Shown: positions 16,953-25,459, numbered from the stretch's first letter. The stretch: DNA of 64,000 bases from Aquiflexum balticum DSM 16537 (GCF_900176595.1 NZ_LT838813.1:4110001-4174000), one strand, 5' to 3'. Translations and numbers: made by a program. The notes: generated from the sequence alone by a model not told the origin.

Positions 16953-17595
16953 AGGGGCAGGTAGGTTATTGATTGCTGCCATGATTGTTTTGCTGATTTG
17001 TTTTAATCCTTTCGTTGCTGTCGGCCAAATAGATGAGGCAGCACAATTGCTGCTCAATGTGGAAAAACTGGAGCAGCTGAAACAGATTATGACTGATCTT
17101 GAAAAGGGATACACCATTTTGAATCAGGGCCTGGGCAGGGTAAAGGAACTGTCAGAAGGCAATTTCAACATCCATAGGATTTTTCTGGATGGACTGATGC
17201 AGGTCAGTCCCACGGTCAGGAATTACCACAGGGTGCCCGCCATTATTGAATATCAGCTCAGGTTGGTAAGGGAATACAGGAATGCATTTGATTTTTACCG
17301 CAGGTCAGGGGTATTTGATATTGAGGAAATTGAGTATATGGGCAGGGTATATAACAGGCTTTTTCAGAGCAGTCTCCGGAATCTGGATGACCTGGTGATG
17401 ATACTGACTGCGAACAGTCTACGAATGGGCGATGATGAAAGGATGCAATCCATAGACAGGATTTTCAGTGATATGGAAGATAAACTAAGTTTTCTGAGGG
17501 TCTTTAATGAAGGTGCCGGTTTGCTGGCTTTACAGCGGGGAAAAGAGATGAGGGATAACATTCAGTTGGAGGAGCTTCACGGTCTGCCAAAATAA
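16933..17595 (+). CDS. Exported TraI-like accessory protein, paralogue 2
   Basis: 220 residues from the ATG at 16933, which has a strong GGAGG eight bases upstream; an alternative ATG at 16906 adds nine residues. Either start overlaps the previous gene. A hydrophobic signal (LLIAAMIVLLICFNPFVAVG) precedes a helical body: QIDEAAQLLLNVEKLEQLKQ, EGNFNIHRIFLDGLMQVSPT and a conserved RVFNEGAGLLALQRGKEMRD near the end. The end resembles the lost C-terminus of traI (a Q-R/N-A-x-x-S/L-L-x-R pattern), so the three consecutive proteins may share one fold. Likely periplasmic. Its 11-bp gap to traJ supports a single operon. Confidence 0.75.
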   Translation: MGLSNARGAGRLLIAAMIVLLICFNPFVAVGQIDEAAQLLLNVEKLEQLKQIMTDLEKGYTILNQGLGRVKELSEGNFNIHRIFLDGLMQVSPTVRNYHRVPAIIEYQLRLVREYRNAFDFYRRSGVFDIEEIEYMGRVYNRLFQSSLRNLDDLVMILTANSLRMGDDERMQSIDRIFSDMEDKLSFLRVFNEGAGLLALQRGKEMRDNIQLEELHGLPK

Positions 17596-17606
17596 GAAAG
17601 GAGAAT

Positions 17607-18833
17607 ATGTCCAGATATTTGAAATATATCTTTGTCATGATGAAGGGACTGCTGCTTCCCATGGCAGCAAATGCCCAGCAAATTAATGTTGACATCAGGG
17701 GACTGAACGGGATACTGGATCAACTGTATGCAGAAATGATCCCCCTTTCAGCTCAGCTTATCGGGGTCGGGCAGGGAATAGCGGGATTTGCCGCAACATG
17801 GTATATCGCCTCAAGGGTTTGGAGGAGTATTTCCAATGCCGAACCCGTTGATTTTTATCCACTTTTCAGGCCTTTTGTGATCGGTTTTGCCATCATGGTA
17901 TTCCCTTCGGTGCTTTCACTTATCAACGGGGTTATGCAGCCTACGGTCAGGGGCACGACTTCCATGGTTGACAATTCCCAAATGGCCATCAGGGTATTGC
18001 TGGAAAGAAAGCAACAGGCGGTAAAGGACAGCAGGTATTGGCAGATGTATGTTGGGGAAACTGAACACGGTGACAGGGAAAAATGGCTGAAATATACACA
18101 GGGACTTTCAGAAGATGCCCCGGCCCCAAATGAAGGTTTTTGGGAAAGCATCAGCAATGGTTTTGCATTTGTTGGAGCAAAGATGTCATATGGTTTCAGA
18201 AACTCCATCAAACAAGGTTTGAGTGAAATACTGAGGATCCTCTTCGAGGCCGCTGCCTTGTGCATCAATACACTCAGAACCTTCCAGTTGGTAGTGCTGG
18301 CCATTCTTGGCCCTTTGGTCTTCGGGCTTGCTGTTTTTGACGGGTTCCAACATACCCTGACGGTCTGGCTTGCACGCTATATCAATGTCTTCCTGTGGCT
18401 ACCCGTAGCCAATATTTTCGGGGCGATCATAGGAAAGGTTCAGGAAAAGATGCTGGAACTGGATATTTCACAGATCAACCAAGGTGGTGATACATTTTTT
18501 ACAGCAACCGATACAGGTTACCTGATCTTTATGATCATCGGGATCATCGGCTACTTTACAGTGCCTTCAGTTTCCAATTATATAGTCCATGCAGCTTCAG
18601 GAGGTGCGCTTCCCCATAAGGTCACAGGGATTTTCAGTGGTGGAACAATCAAAACCATGGCGATGGCAGGAACAGGTGCAGGACTGGCTGTAAAAGGGGC
18701 GGCTATGGTTGCCGACAAGTTCGGGGATGCAGCAGGGAGAATAATTCAGAGTATGTCATCCCATGGGACCTCTTCCGGATATTTTAAAGACGGGGGATAT
18801 ATGGGCGATAAAATAAAAGGAAACTCTAAATAA
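17607..18833 (+). CDS. traJ: TraJ polytopic conjugation membrane protein
   Basis: 408 residues. Family-typical N-terminus with a signal-like helix (LKYIFVMMKGLLLPMAANAQ), then ILDQLYAEMIPLSAQLIGVG and AATWYIASRVWRSISNAEPV, followed by PVDFYPLFRPFVIGFAIMVF. Further hydrophobic helices include TLRTFQLVVLAILGPLVFGL and YINVFLWLPVANIFGAIIGK, with a glycine-rich tail (TMAMAGTGAGLAVKGAAMVA). TraJ is the VirB6-like component that forms the inner membrane part of the transfer channel. It lies in normal order between the TraI-like genes and traK. Complete frame; no defect visible. Confidence 0.92.
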   Translation: MSRYLKYIFVMMKGLLLPMAANAQQINVDIRGLNGILDQLYAEMIPLSAQLIGVGQGIAGFAATWYIASRVWRSISNAEPVDFYPLFRPFVIGFAIMVFPSVLSLINGVMQPTVRGTTSMVDNSQMAIRVLLERKQQAVKDSRYWQMYVGETEHGDREKWLKYTQGLSEDAPAPNEGFWESISNGFAFVGAKMSYGFRNSIKQGLSEILRILFEAAALCINTLRTFQLVVLAILGPLVFGLAVFDGFQHTLTVWLARYINVFLWLPVANIFGAIIGKVQEKMLELDISQINQGGDTFFTATDTGYLIFMIIGIIGYFTVPSVSNYIVHAASGGALPHKVTGIFSGGTIKTMAMAGTGAGLAVKGAAMVADKFGDAAGRIIQSMSSHGTSSGYFKDGGYMGDKIKGNSK

Positions 18834-18847
18834 AACTGATTTAAAAA

Positions 18848-19465
18848 ATGTTCACCAAAGCAAAAAACATAGAAACCACCTTCAGGCAGATCAGGATTTT
18901 CACCATGATGGTGATCATGGGATGCCTGTTGCTCTGTGGATTTGTCCTTTTCAAAAGCTACCAGACAGTAAGCAGCCTTCAGGATAAGATCTACATATTG
19001 GCAGACGGAAAAGTACTGGAAGCATTTGCATCGGGAAGAAATGAAAACATCGTCGTAGAGGCAAGGGATCATGTGATTACTTTCCACAGGTATTTTTTCA
19101 GTCTGGATCCCGATGACAAAGCCATCAGTGAAAACATCTCCAAGGCCCTGTATCTGGCAGACGGATCTGCCAAAAAGCAATATGACAACCTGAAGGAGAA
19201 AAGCTATTACAGTAATATCATCTCGGCAAATATCAGTCAGACCATCAAAGCTGACAGTGTTGACATTGAAATCGGACAATACCCTTTTCATTTCAAATAC
19301 TATGGAAAGCAGACGATCACAAGGGCAAGTTCGGTGGTTGAGCGGATCCTGGTCACGGAGGGATACCTGAGGAATGTTTCAAGAAGCGACCACAATCCCC
19401 ATGGACTTTTGATCGAAAAATGGAGAACCCTTGAAAACAGGGACCTGAGCGTCAAAAACAGATGA
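18848..19465 (+). CDS. traK: TraK, VirB8-like conjugation protein
   Basis: 205 residues, typical for TraK. A short cytosolic N-terminus (FTKAKNIETTFRQIRIFTMM) precedes one membrane helix (VIMGCLLLCGFVLFKSYQTV) and a periplasmic domain containing REN-like charged stretches, ARDHVITFHRYFFSLDPDD and KAISENISKALYLADGSAKK, then GYLRNVSRSDHNPHGLLIEK, all family-typical. TraK links the inner membrane complex to the outer core of the secretion channel. Located 14 bp after traJ; followed by the small traL. Confidence 0.93.
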   Translation: MFTKAKNIETTFRQIRIFTMMVIMGCLLLCGFVLFKSYQTVSSLQDKIYILADGKVLEAFASGRNENIVVEARDHVITFHRYFFSLDPDDKAISENISKALYLADGSAKKQYDNLKEKSYYSNIISANISQTIKADSVDIEIGQYPFHFKYYGKQTITRASSVVERILVTEGYLRNVSRSDHNPHGLLIEKWRTLENRDLSVKNR

Positions 19466-19481
19466 GTTTGATACAAAAGCC

Positions 19482-19631
19482 ATGCAAAGGATAATGGATA
19501 CAGTGGCTGATTGGGTAGGGGCCAAGTTCAACAACCTGACCGTTCGGAGGAAGAAGCTCATAGTATTGCTTTTGTCCTTCCTGATGGGGCTTTACTGGAT
19601 CAGCATAGTGATTAAGTGTGAAGGGGGTTAA
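19482..19631 (+). CDS. traL: TraL-like 49-residue membrane protein (DUF3989 type)
   Basis: 49 residues from ATG at 19482 to TAA at 19629-19631. It opens MQRIMDTVADWVGAKFNNLT, then a basic patch VRRKKL and a single hydrophobic helix VLLLSFLMGLYWISIVIK. The basic patch followed by a membrane helix matches the layout of TraL (DUF3989) of Bacteroides conjugative transposons, and the position between traK and traM is the expected one. An upstream ATG at 19462 is out of frame and meets a stop after ten codons. Easily missed by gene finders because of its length. Confidence 0.75.
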   Translation: MQRIMDTVADWVGAKFNNLTVRRKKLIVLLLSFLMGLYWISIVIKCEGG

Positions 19632-19719
19632 GAAAAACAGGAAGTGATAAAAGTCAGGTTTTGGCCGGAAAGGAAGTGACCTTTTAAAGAAAAGAAGTAA
19701 TCAACAAACAATAAATTAT

Positions 19720-21012
19720 ATGGAACAGATGACAGAAAAATGGAAGCGGGACAGGAAGTTCTATACCATCATGCCTTTATTGGTTTTCCCCTTTCTGACT
19801 ATGGGCTTTTGGGCACTTGGAGGCGGGAAAGGTACGGAAAATTTGGGCAAGGAAGAATTGGAGATTGGTTTCAACACAGAACTCCCAAAGGTTGCAGGAG
19901 ATGCTTTACTGGAAACAGGAAAACTGGCTTACTATGAAAAAGCCGCTCAGGATTCCCTGAAAAGAATGGAGCAGATCAAAAATGATCCCTATAGAAAGAT
20001 GGCCTTTATGGTTCCTGATGAACAGGATTCGGAATACGGAAACCCGGATAAGAAAAGCAGCATCGGAGCAAAGGCAGGAATATATACAGGTCCCAGTGAA
20101 ATTGATCCCAATGAAGCATTGGTCATGGAAAAACTCAAACAACTGAACGAGGTGTTGGAAAAGGAAAGTGTTATGGAAGCTCCAAAGGAGAAGGAATATT
20201 TCAAACCTGAACCATTTTCCATAGACCATGACCTTGACCGGTTGGAACAGATGATGTCGATGATGAACAGGGGGAATCAGGGAGAAGATCCGGAAATGAA
20301 AGAGATTAAAGACATCCTTGAAAACATCCTGGATATACAACATCCGGAAAGGGTAGCCCAAAGGATCAGCGAAACCAGAGAATCCAACATGAAAAATATT
20401 CATACGGTAATGAAAGATCAGGACGAAGGTGTTTTTTCTGGATTGTCCAAAACCTTTCCTGACAATCACAGGATTCCATTCGAGGGAGTAAACCAAAATG
20501 GGTTCTATTCAATGGAGAATGACGGCACTGATCCAATGGATGTCAATTCCATCCGTGCCGTTATCCATGAAACCCAGACACTGGTTTCAGGTACCACTGT
20601 CAAAGTAAGACTGCTGGAGAAGGTCAGGATTGATGGCATGCTTATTCCCAAGGACCATTTTGTGTACGGTACAGCCTCCCTCAACGGGGAGCGTCTTAAA
20701 ATCAACATCCAAAATATCAGGATGGGGGAATACATCATGCCTGTTTCCCTTAACCTTTTTGATGCTGATGGCCTGGAGGGAATCTATGTTCCTGGAGCCA
20801 TTTCCAGAGACGCTGTAAAGCAGTCCGGGGATCAGGCCATTCAGGGATTCGGATTCAATACTTTCAATCCCACTCTGGAAGCCCAAGCTGCCAGTGCGGG
20901 AATAGAAACCGCAAGGAATCTTCTCAGCAAAAAGATGAAGCTGATCAAAGTGACGGTCAAAGCAGGCTATCAGGTCTGGCTGCTGGATGAAAAACAACAT
21001 GGTAAACATTGA
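19720..21012 (+). CDS. traM: TraM, VirB10-like conjugation protein
   Basis: 430 residues. The family-typical start, KWKRDRKFYTIMPLLVFPFL, has one membrane helix near residues 16-33 (MPLLVFPFLTMGFWALGGG). GFNTELPKVAGD and YEKAAQDSLKRMEQIKNDPY follow, then a long charged linker with EMKEIKDILENILDIQHPER. The C-terminal third holds the conserved TraM domain: IRAVIHETQTLVSGTTVKVR, LEKVRIDGMLIPKDHFVYG, LEGIYVPGAISRDAVKQS, with a final TVKAGYQVWLLDEKQ. TraM spans the periplasm as the VirB10-like scaffold. Complete. Confidence 0.94.
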   Translation: MEQMTEKWKRDRKFYTIMPLLVFPFLTMGFWALGGGKGTENLGKEELEIGFNTELPKVAGDALLETGKLAYYEKAAQDSLKRMEQIKNDPYRKMAFMVPDEQDSEYGNPDKKSSIGAKAGIYTGPSEIDPNEALVMEKLKQLNEVLEKESVMEAPKEKEYFKPEPFSIDHDLDRLEQMMSMMNRGNQGEDPEMKEIKDILENILDIQHPERVAQRISETRESNMKNIHTVMKDQDEGVFSGLSKTFPDNHRIPFEGVNQNGFYSMENDGTDPMDVNSIRAVIHETQTLVSGTTVKVRLLEKVRIDGMLIPKDHFVYGTASLNGERLKINIQNIRMGEYIMPVSLNLFDADGLEGIYVPGAISRDAVKQSGDQAIQGFGFNTFNPTLEAQAASAGIETARNLLSKKMKLIKVTVKAGYQVWLLDEKQHGKH

Positions 21013-21024
21013 AAAGAGCTAATT

Positions 21025-21861
21025 ATGAAATGTAAAATATTTTGGTTTTGTGCCACAATCATGGTACTGACCATTTCAAATGGATTTACACAACAAAGGA
21101 TTTCGGAAATCAAAAGTATCAAACCTCTTGAACTGGCAATCACCGACAAAAAGACGACCAACCTGATATTTCCCTTTGCAGTCAGGAGTGTGGACCGGGG
21201 GAACAATGAGGTTTTGGTCCAAAAGGCAAATAAGGTAGAAAACATCCTTCAGTTGAAGGCAGCTACGGGGTATTTTGAAAACACCAACCTGACGGTTATC
21301 ACCTCAGACGGAAACCTGTATTCATTTCTGTTATATTATCAATCGGATCCTGTATCACTCAATCTTTCAATTGGAGAGGAAGATAAAAGAACCTTGGCAA
21401 GTTTTACCGATCCAAAAGATGACGACAGGCTTTCCAGGGCATTTATGGAAAAGATTGCAGTCAAAAAAAGGACTTTAGGTGGGGTCAGGGATCACCGATT
21501 CGGTATGGATCTCACACTGAAGGGAATATACATCCATGAAGACCGGCTTTTTTTTCAACTTGAAATCAATAACAGGACTTTTATCAAATATGATGTCGGT
21601 CAGTTCAGGGTGTATATCAGGGATCTGAGAAAAACCAAAAGGACAGCTTCGCAGGAAATTGAAATCATTCCTGAAAGTGTCAAAGGCAATACCAAGAATG
21701 TCCCCGGATTTTCGGATCAGACAATTGTGTTTGAGCTACAGAAGTTTACCATTCCGGACAAAAAATACTTAAGCATTGAAATCATGGAGGACAACGGTGG
21801 GAGGCATCTCCATTTAAAAGTTAAAAACAGAAAACTCATTCAGGCACTTCCTGTCTGGTAA
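21025..21861 (+). CDS. traN: TraN (DUF4138), VirB9-like conjugation protein
   Basis: 278 residues with a signal peptide ending near NGFTQQ. The family-typical run KKTTNLIFPFAVRSVDRGNN and VLVQKANKVENILQLKAATG is followed by FENTNLTVITSDGNLYSFLL, the beta-rich VirB9-like part. The second half (YIHEDRLFFQLEINNRTFIK and VGQFRVYIRDLRKTKRTASQ) is also typical. TraN forms part of the outer membrane core with TraM. It is 12 bp after traM. The window holds no TraO, TraP or TraQ after it, unlike CTnDOT, so the standard cluster stops here. Confidence 0.93.
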   Translation: MKCKIFWFCATIMVLTISNGFTQQRISEIKSIKPLELAITDKKTTNLIFPFAVRSVDRGNNEVLVQKANKVENILQLKAATGYFENTNLTVITSDGNLYSFLLYYQSDPVSLNLSIGEEDKRTLASFTDPKDDDRLSRAFMEKIAVKKRTLGGVRDHRFGMDLTLKGIYIHEDRLFFQLEINNRTFIKYDVGQFRVYIRDLRKTKRTASQEIEIIPESVKGNTKNVPGFSDQTIVFELQKFTIPDKKYLSIEIMEDNGGRHLHLKVKNRKLIQALPVW

Positions 21862-21909
21862 AGATACAACATCCACTTTCCCGGATACCAAACATTAAAT
21901 AACAAGATC

Positions 21910-22686
21910 ATGAATGAACAGAATTATGATTACCTCAAAAACCAGGTTAAATACACAGGTTTTGGGGAGGGACTTGAAAATCAGCTCAAAGAGAAAATGG
22001 CGCAGGGTGAACCAGCATTCACAATCCGGCACAACACGGAGTTTGGGAATGACAAAATGACTTCAGACCTGCATTTCCGCAAATCGGATCAGACTGACAT
22101 GTATTTTTTCAACAAGTATGACACGAGCCTGAAAAAGGGGAATGAAGATACCGAAATGAAGCAGACATTCTATATCGGAAAGGAAAACAACATTACCCTG
22201 AAGGAGGCTTACAACCTGATGGACGGTAGGTCTGTTAACAAGGACCTTGTCAACAGGGAAGGGGAGAAATACAATGCCTGGGTACAGTTGAATTTCAAGG
22301 AAACCGATTCGAATGGAAACTTCAAGCCAAAGCAGTTCCATGAAAACTATGGATTTGATCTGGAAAAAGCTCTGGAAAAACACCCGATCCAAGAATTGTC
22401 AAATCCTGAGGACAAAGACAGGCTGATGGATTCCCTGAAAAAGGGGAACAGACAGTCGGTCACTTTCAAGGATGGGGATGATGAGCAGAATCGTTTTGTT
22501 GAAGCCTCCCCTCAGTTTAAGTCCATCAATGTCTATGACCAGAGCCAGAACAGAATCGGACGAAACAATAACCAGAAGGAGAATCAGAGTAAGTCTGAAT
22601 CCAAAGAGCAAAAAGAAGGAATAGCTGAATCAGGGGAGGGAGATGGGGCGAAGGTGAAATCCAGGAAAAAAGTAAAGGTAAGCTGA
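21910..22686 (+). CDS. Conjugative-element conserved protein of the type found beside DUF3945 topoisomerases
   Basis: 258 residues, no signal or membrane segment. The N-terminal part is strongly reminiscent of a widespread Bacteroidota element protein: MNEQNYDYLKNQVKYTGFGE, then HFRKSDQTDMYFFNKYDTSL, NITLKEAYNLMDGRSVNKDL and a mid-part FHENYGFDLEKALEKHPI. The last ~50 residues are low-complexity and charged (Q/N/E/K-rich, ending RKKVKVS). In related elements it usually precedes a DUF3945 topoisomerase-like gene, which is missing here. Its role is not known; it is probably cytosolic and linked to element replication or transfer. The gene begins 48 bp after traN. Confidence 0.75.
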   Translation: MNEQNYDYLKNQVKYTGFGEGLENQLKEKMAQGEPAFTIRHNTEFGNDKMTSDLHFRKSDQTDMYFFNKYDTSLKKGNEDTEMKQTFYIGKENNITLKEAYNLMDGRSVNKDLVNREGEKYNAWVQLNFKETDSNGNFKPKQFHENYGFDLEKALEKHPIQELSNPEDKDRLMDSLKKGNRQSVTFKDGDDEQNRFVEASPQFKSINVYDQSQNRIGRNNNQKENQSKSESKEQKEGIAESGEGDGAKVKSRKKVKVS

Positions 22687-22752
22687 TATCCCTCCCTTGA
22701 ACAGAAGCTAAAAGGGAGTTGGGAAAATTAAAAAGTATCAGGGATATCAATA

Positions 22753-22980
22753 TTGGATAAGTTAGAGGGAAAGCAGGAGCGAAGGATTGACCCGGATGCC
22801 AATCCTTTGCTTTCTGTACATGATGAGGAATTTACAGATGCCCTGATTGAAGGAGTATGTAAAGAGGAGCCCAAAGATCAGACAAAAGAAAAAAGTCTGG
22901 ATGGAAATTTGAAATCAGGTCACAGTGAGGAGGATGAAAAGAAAGTCCGGGTAAGAAGGAAAAGAAGGGGAATTCACTGA
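22753..22980 (+). CDS. Short charged protein with TTG start, unknown
   Basis: 75 residues if TTG at 22753 is used; no ATG is available in frame. The sequence is highly charged (RIDPDANPLLSVHDEEFTDA, then a Lys/Glu-rich part) and ends in a basic tail RVRRKRRGIH, typical of a nucleic-acid-binding or low-complexity end. It stops one base before the next start (TGA-GATG), supporting real coupling to 22982. It may alternatively be the C-terminal remainder of a larger decayed gene, such as the missing topoisomerase-type protein. No family recognised. Confidence 0.45.
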   Translation: MDKLEGKQERRIDPDANPLLSVHDEEFTDALIEGVCKEEPKDQTKEKSLDGNLKSGHSEEDEKKVRVRRKRRGIH

Positions 22981-22981
22981 G

Positions 22982-23296
22982 ATGGAACAAGAACATGTTG
23001 ATTTGAAATCAAAACAAATGAAGGTAGGTCCAATAGATGGATTTATTAGATCAATCAGAAATGATCCAAGGATCTGTATTTCCCATATAGGTCTGTTCAC
23101 TGTACTTTATCATCAGCAGTTGGAGTATGGTGGACAGGCTCCTTTTCCTATTAGCAGGGATGAAATCATGGAAGCAGCCAAGATTTCAAGTACAGCAACT
23201 TACTTCAAAATCCTGAACCAGTTAGCGGATTATGGATACATCAGGTATATGCCAACATACAACCGCATGAAAAACAGTAAAGTCCAAATAATATAA
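22982..23296 (+). CDS. Small helix-turn-helix-like protein, paralogue 1
   Basis: 104 residues. The central part, ICISHIGLFTVLYHQQLEYG, then PISRDEIMEAAKISSTATYF and KILNQLADYGYIRYMPTYNR, reads as a winged-helix replication or regulatory module with the recognition helix near residues 57-80. It is clearly related to the 105-aa protein at 23583 (SRQKLMKLAHIKGIATYHNC and INNLVEWGYIKYEPSYHP). The pair flanks an excisionase-like gene. It is likely to bind DNA of the element; its target is unknown. Coupled to the upstream 75-codon frame. Confidence 0.7.
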   Translation: MEQEHVDLKSKQMKVGPIDGFIRSIRNDPRICISHIGLFTVLYHQQLEYGGQAPFPISRDEIMEAAKISSTATYFKILNQLADYGYIRYMPTYNRMKNSKVQII

Positions 23297-23309
23297 GGGA
23301 AGAGGGGAA

Positions 23310-23564
23310 ATGAACATTGATTTGGTTACGAAGGAAGATCTGGAAAAACTCAGGTTGAGGTTATTGGAGGATATTGCAAAGTTGATGGAACCAAGAAAGG
23401 AAAAGTCCAATGACTGGTTGCGGAGTTCGGAGGTGAGGAAAATCCTTAAGATTTCCCCAGGATCCCTTCAGAATCTGAGAATCAGCGGAAAGTTAAATCC
23501 AAAAAAAATCGGGGGGAGCTATTATTATTCTTTGGAAGAGGTAAGTGGATTATTTGGGGAATAG
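23310..23564 (+). CDS. Excisionase-like helix-turn-helix protein (HTH_17 family)
   Basis: 84 residues. The C-terminal half is a MerR/excisionase-type HTH_17: DWLRSSEVRKILKISPGSLQ, NLRISGKLNPKKIGGSYYY and SLEEVSGLFGE. A short helical N-terminus (LVTKEDLEKLRLRLLEDIAK) precedes it. Such proteins in Bacteroidota elements act as excisionase or recombination directionality factors, or as regulators of excision genes. The matching integrase could be the tyrosine recombinase at 36592-37818, although it is 13 kb away with an RHS locus between them. Intact and compact; 13-bp and 18-bp gaps to its neighbours suggest one operon. Confidence 0.82.
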   Translation: MNIDLVTKEDLEKLRLRLLEDIAKLMEPRKEKSNDWLRSSEVRKILKISPGSLQNLRISGKLNPKKIGGSYYYSLEEVSGLFGE

Positions 23565-23582
23565 AGAGGAATTGTTGTTGTA

Positions 23583-23900
23583 ATGGATAGTGGGGAAATC
23601 TGGAAAGTACTGAAAAGAATCCAACAGGACAAAAGGGCATTGACAAGTCATATCAGTGTTTTCGTGGCCATACTGCAACTTTTCATAGAAGGTAATAGGC
23701 CAAAACATTTACAGGTTTCCAGGCAGAAACTTATGAAATTGGCCCATATCAAAGGAATAGCCACCTATCATAATTGTATCAATAATCTGGTGGAATGGGG
23801 ATATATCAAATACGAACCAAGTTATCATCCTTTAGGGGAAACTAGGGTATGGATCGTAAAGGAATTTGATAATATTGAATTCAGATTCTTGCCCAAATAA
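23583..23900 (+). CDS. Small helix-turn-helix-like protein, paralogue 2
   Basis: 105 residues, homologous in its central part to the protein at 22982: TSHISVFVAILQLFIEGNRP, VSRQKLMKLAHIKGIATYHN, CINNLVEWGYIKYEPSYHPL. It ends with a beta-like WIVKEFDNIEFRFLPK. The shared pattern (S-R then a helix, A-T-Y, a helix, G-Y-I-K/R-Y-x-P-x-Y) fits a winged helix. No catalytic residues seen. It is the last gene of the plus-strand element block; a long AT-rich stretch follows. A DNA-binding role in replication or excision is inferred from the fold-like pattern and the flanking of an excisionase-like gene. Confidence 0.7.
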   Translation: MDSGEIWKVLKRIQQDKRALTSHISVFVAILQLFIEGNRPKHLQVSRQKLMKLAHIKGIATYHNCINNLVEWGYIKYEPSYHPLGETRVWIVKEFDNIEFRFLPK

Positions 23901-24516
23901 ATTTTATTTTTCTTTTTTTAAACATTTTTCAAAAAAATTATCTATTTATTTTGACCGGATTGACAGAATAAAAAATGGTGTGTTTTTTAAAATATCCATG
24001 ATTTTTTTTGACCTAAAAACAAAGTGCTCCTATTAAGGTATTAAATTCAAAATTCATAATGTGAAAAAAAATCAGCTTTAAATCAGATTTTCTATTTAAA
24101 AACCAGGTAATTTATGTAATTAGTTATTGTCAAAAAATACCCGAAACAGGGTATTTTTTTTTCTTATTGATTTTTCAAATATTTGACAAAAGCATACTAT
24201 TTCGAAATAATATATTGAATAAATTAAAAAGTATTTCTAAATATCATGTTGAGTTTTTTTACCCGAGTTTTATGAAAAAGTTAAGACCAGTTTTTTTCAA
24301 TCTAAATTTTCAAAGAGAATGGGACTTTTCTTTGTGTTTAAACAGTATTCAGTATCATCCCTTCGGAAAAATATTCCATTGGTTTTTCATTTATTTTTTC
24401 ATTAGAAAGCCTAATGAATATCAAAAACATAAACAGCCCTTTTCAAAGCCAAATCTTTGGATTTAAAAACCGGATTGAATTGCACTGATCATTATTCACT
24501 TCAAAAAACTGAAACT
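23901..24516. other. AT-rich intergenic stretch between the tra block and the RHS locus
   Basis: About 600 bp. It contains one clear hairpin (24132-24162) and otherwise long A and T runs. A 99-codon plus-strand frame at 24167-24466 is dominated by F, K and N and shows no start context or recognisable motif, so I do not call it. The stretch separates two functional modules and could contain the promoter of the RHS operon, but no clear TAnnTTTG element was identified. Confidence 0.5.
24132..24162. terminator. Intrinsic terminator hairpin after the tra block
   Basis: AAAAAATACCC (24132-24142), loop GAAACA, GGGTATTTTTT (24149-24159) and further T residues. It is symmetrical, so it can act in both directions. 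It follows the last tra-block gene by about 230 bp. Confidence 0.75.
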
Positions 24517-25455
24517 ATGAAATTAAAATTATTATTCTTTTACTGCCTTTTTTGGATTTCAACAATTGGGTTTTCGCAAACGAATCCTTTGCCTGGATTC
24601 AGTTCGACAGCCGGTTATATCAATAAACTGGAGGTAATAGCAACAACAAATATTGATAGGTTTATAAGGTTTAGGTATGGGGGAAATGTGCCTCAGGGGT
24701 TTTCGGGAATTCAATATTCTGTGCATGATGCATATAGTTGGTTTAACTATTCAGACGGAAATGGCCGATTAACATTTTCATACAAAGATGGAAATCCTAC
24801 AATAAAAGGTGATTTGGGTACGTCGCAATTTGTTCTTACTAGGTTTGGCAATATTGGATTTGGAACAAATGAACCAAGTAATGTTCAAGGATGGGGAAAA
24901 GTTCTGGAAATCAAGCATTCAGCCCATAGCAAATTATTGGTATCTGCCGAAACTAATGATGTAAAGGTGGGGATTTTTGCACATTCAAATTGGAATGGAG
25001 CAAGGGGAGTAATCGGCACTGAATCAGCTCATGATTTATCTTTTCATACAGGATACTCTCAAGAACAAATCAGGGTTAAGACCAATGGGAATGTGGGTAT
25101 AGGCACATCAAATCCCGGTCACAAACTTGAAGTCAATGGTGGTATAAAAACCAGAGAAGTTAATGTGACTACTACAGGTTGGCCGGACTTTGTGTTTGCG
25201 CCTGAATATGATTTAATGCCGCTTGATTCTCTCAATGACTATATCCAGTCTAATAGGCACCTTCCTGAGGTACCTTCTGAAAAGGAGGTTCTCGAAAACG
25301 GAGTGAATGTAGGTGAAATGAATGTCCTTCTGTTGAAAAAAATTGAGGAGTTGACGCTTTACCTCATAGAGCAAAAGAAAGAAACAGAGGAATTAAGAAA
25401 GGAAATCAAACAATTGAAAAATGCTATCAATCTTAAAAACTCTCTGCAAGATTAA
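24517..25455 (+). CDS. Secreted protein with GIGT-KLEVNG C-terminal module, copy 1
   Basis: 312 residues from the ATG at 24517, chosen because it starts the signal peptide MKLKLLFFYCLFWISTIGFS; an upstream in-frame start at 24457 would bury it. The N-terminal ~190 residues are beta-rich and unassigned. The C-terminal ~120 residues hold a module seen in many Bacteroidota exported and tail-fibre-like proteins: NVGIGTSNPGHKLEVNGGIK, then WPDFVFAPEYDLMPLDSLND, NRHLPEVPSEKEVLENGVNV and MNVLLLKKIEELTLYLIEQ, ending in a coiled coil. The next gene carries the same module. Immediately upstream of RHS genes, such proteins may be carrier or receptor-binding partners, but this is inference. Confidence 0.75.
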   Translation: MKLKLLFFYCLFWISTIGFSQTNPLPGFSSTAGYINKLEVIATTNIDRFIRFRYGGNVPQGFSGIQYSVHDAYSWFNYSDGNGRLTFSYKDGNPTIKGDLGTSQFVLTRFGNIGFGTNEPSNVQGWGKVLEIKHSAHSKLLVSAETNDVKVGIFAHSNWNGARGVIGTESAHDLSFHTGYSQEQIRVKTNGNVGIGTSNPGHKLEVNGGIKTREVNVTTTGWPDFVFAPEYDLMPLDSLNDYIQSNRHLPEVPSEKEVLENGVNVGEMNVLLLKKIEELTLYLIEQKKETEELRKEIKQLKNAINLKNSLQD

Positions 25456-25459
25456 CTCT

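Noticed and set aside
24167-24466. 99-codon plus-strand frame
   Set aside because: Low-complexity F/K/N-rich product in an AT-rich gap; no homology recognised.
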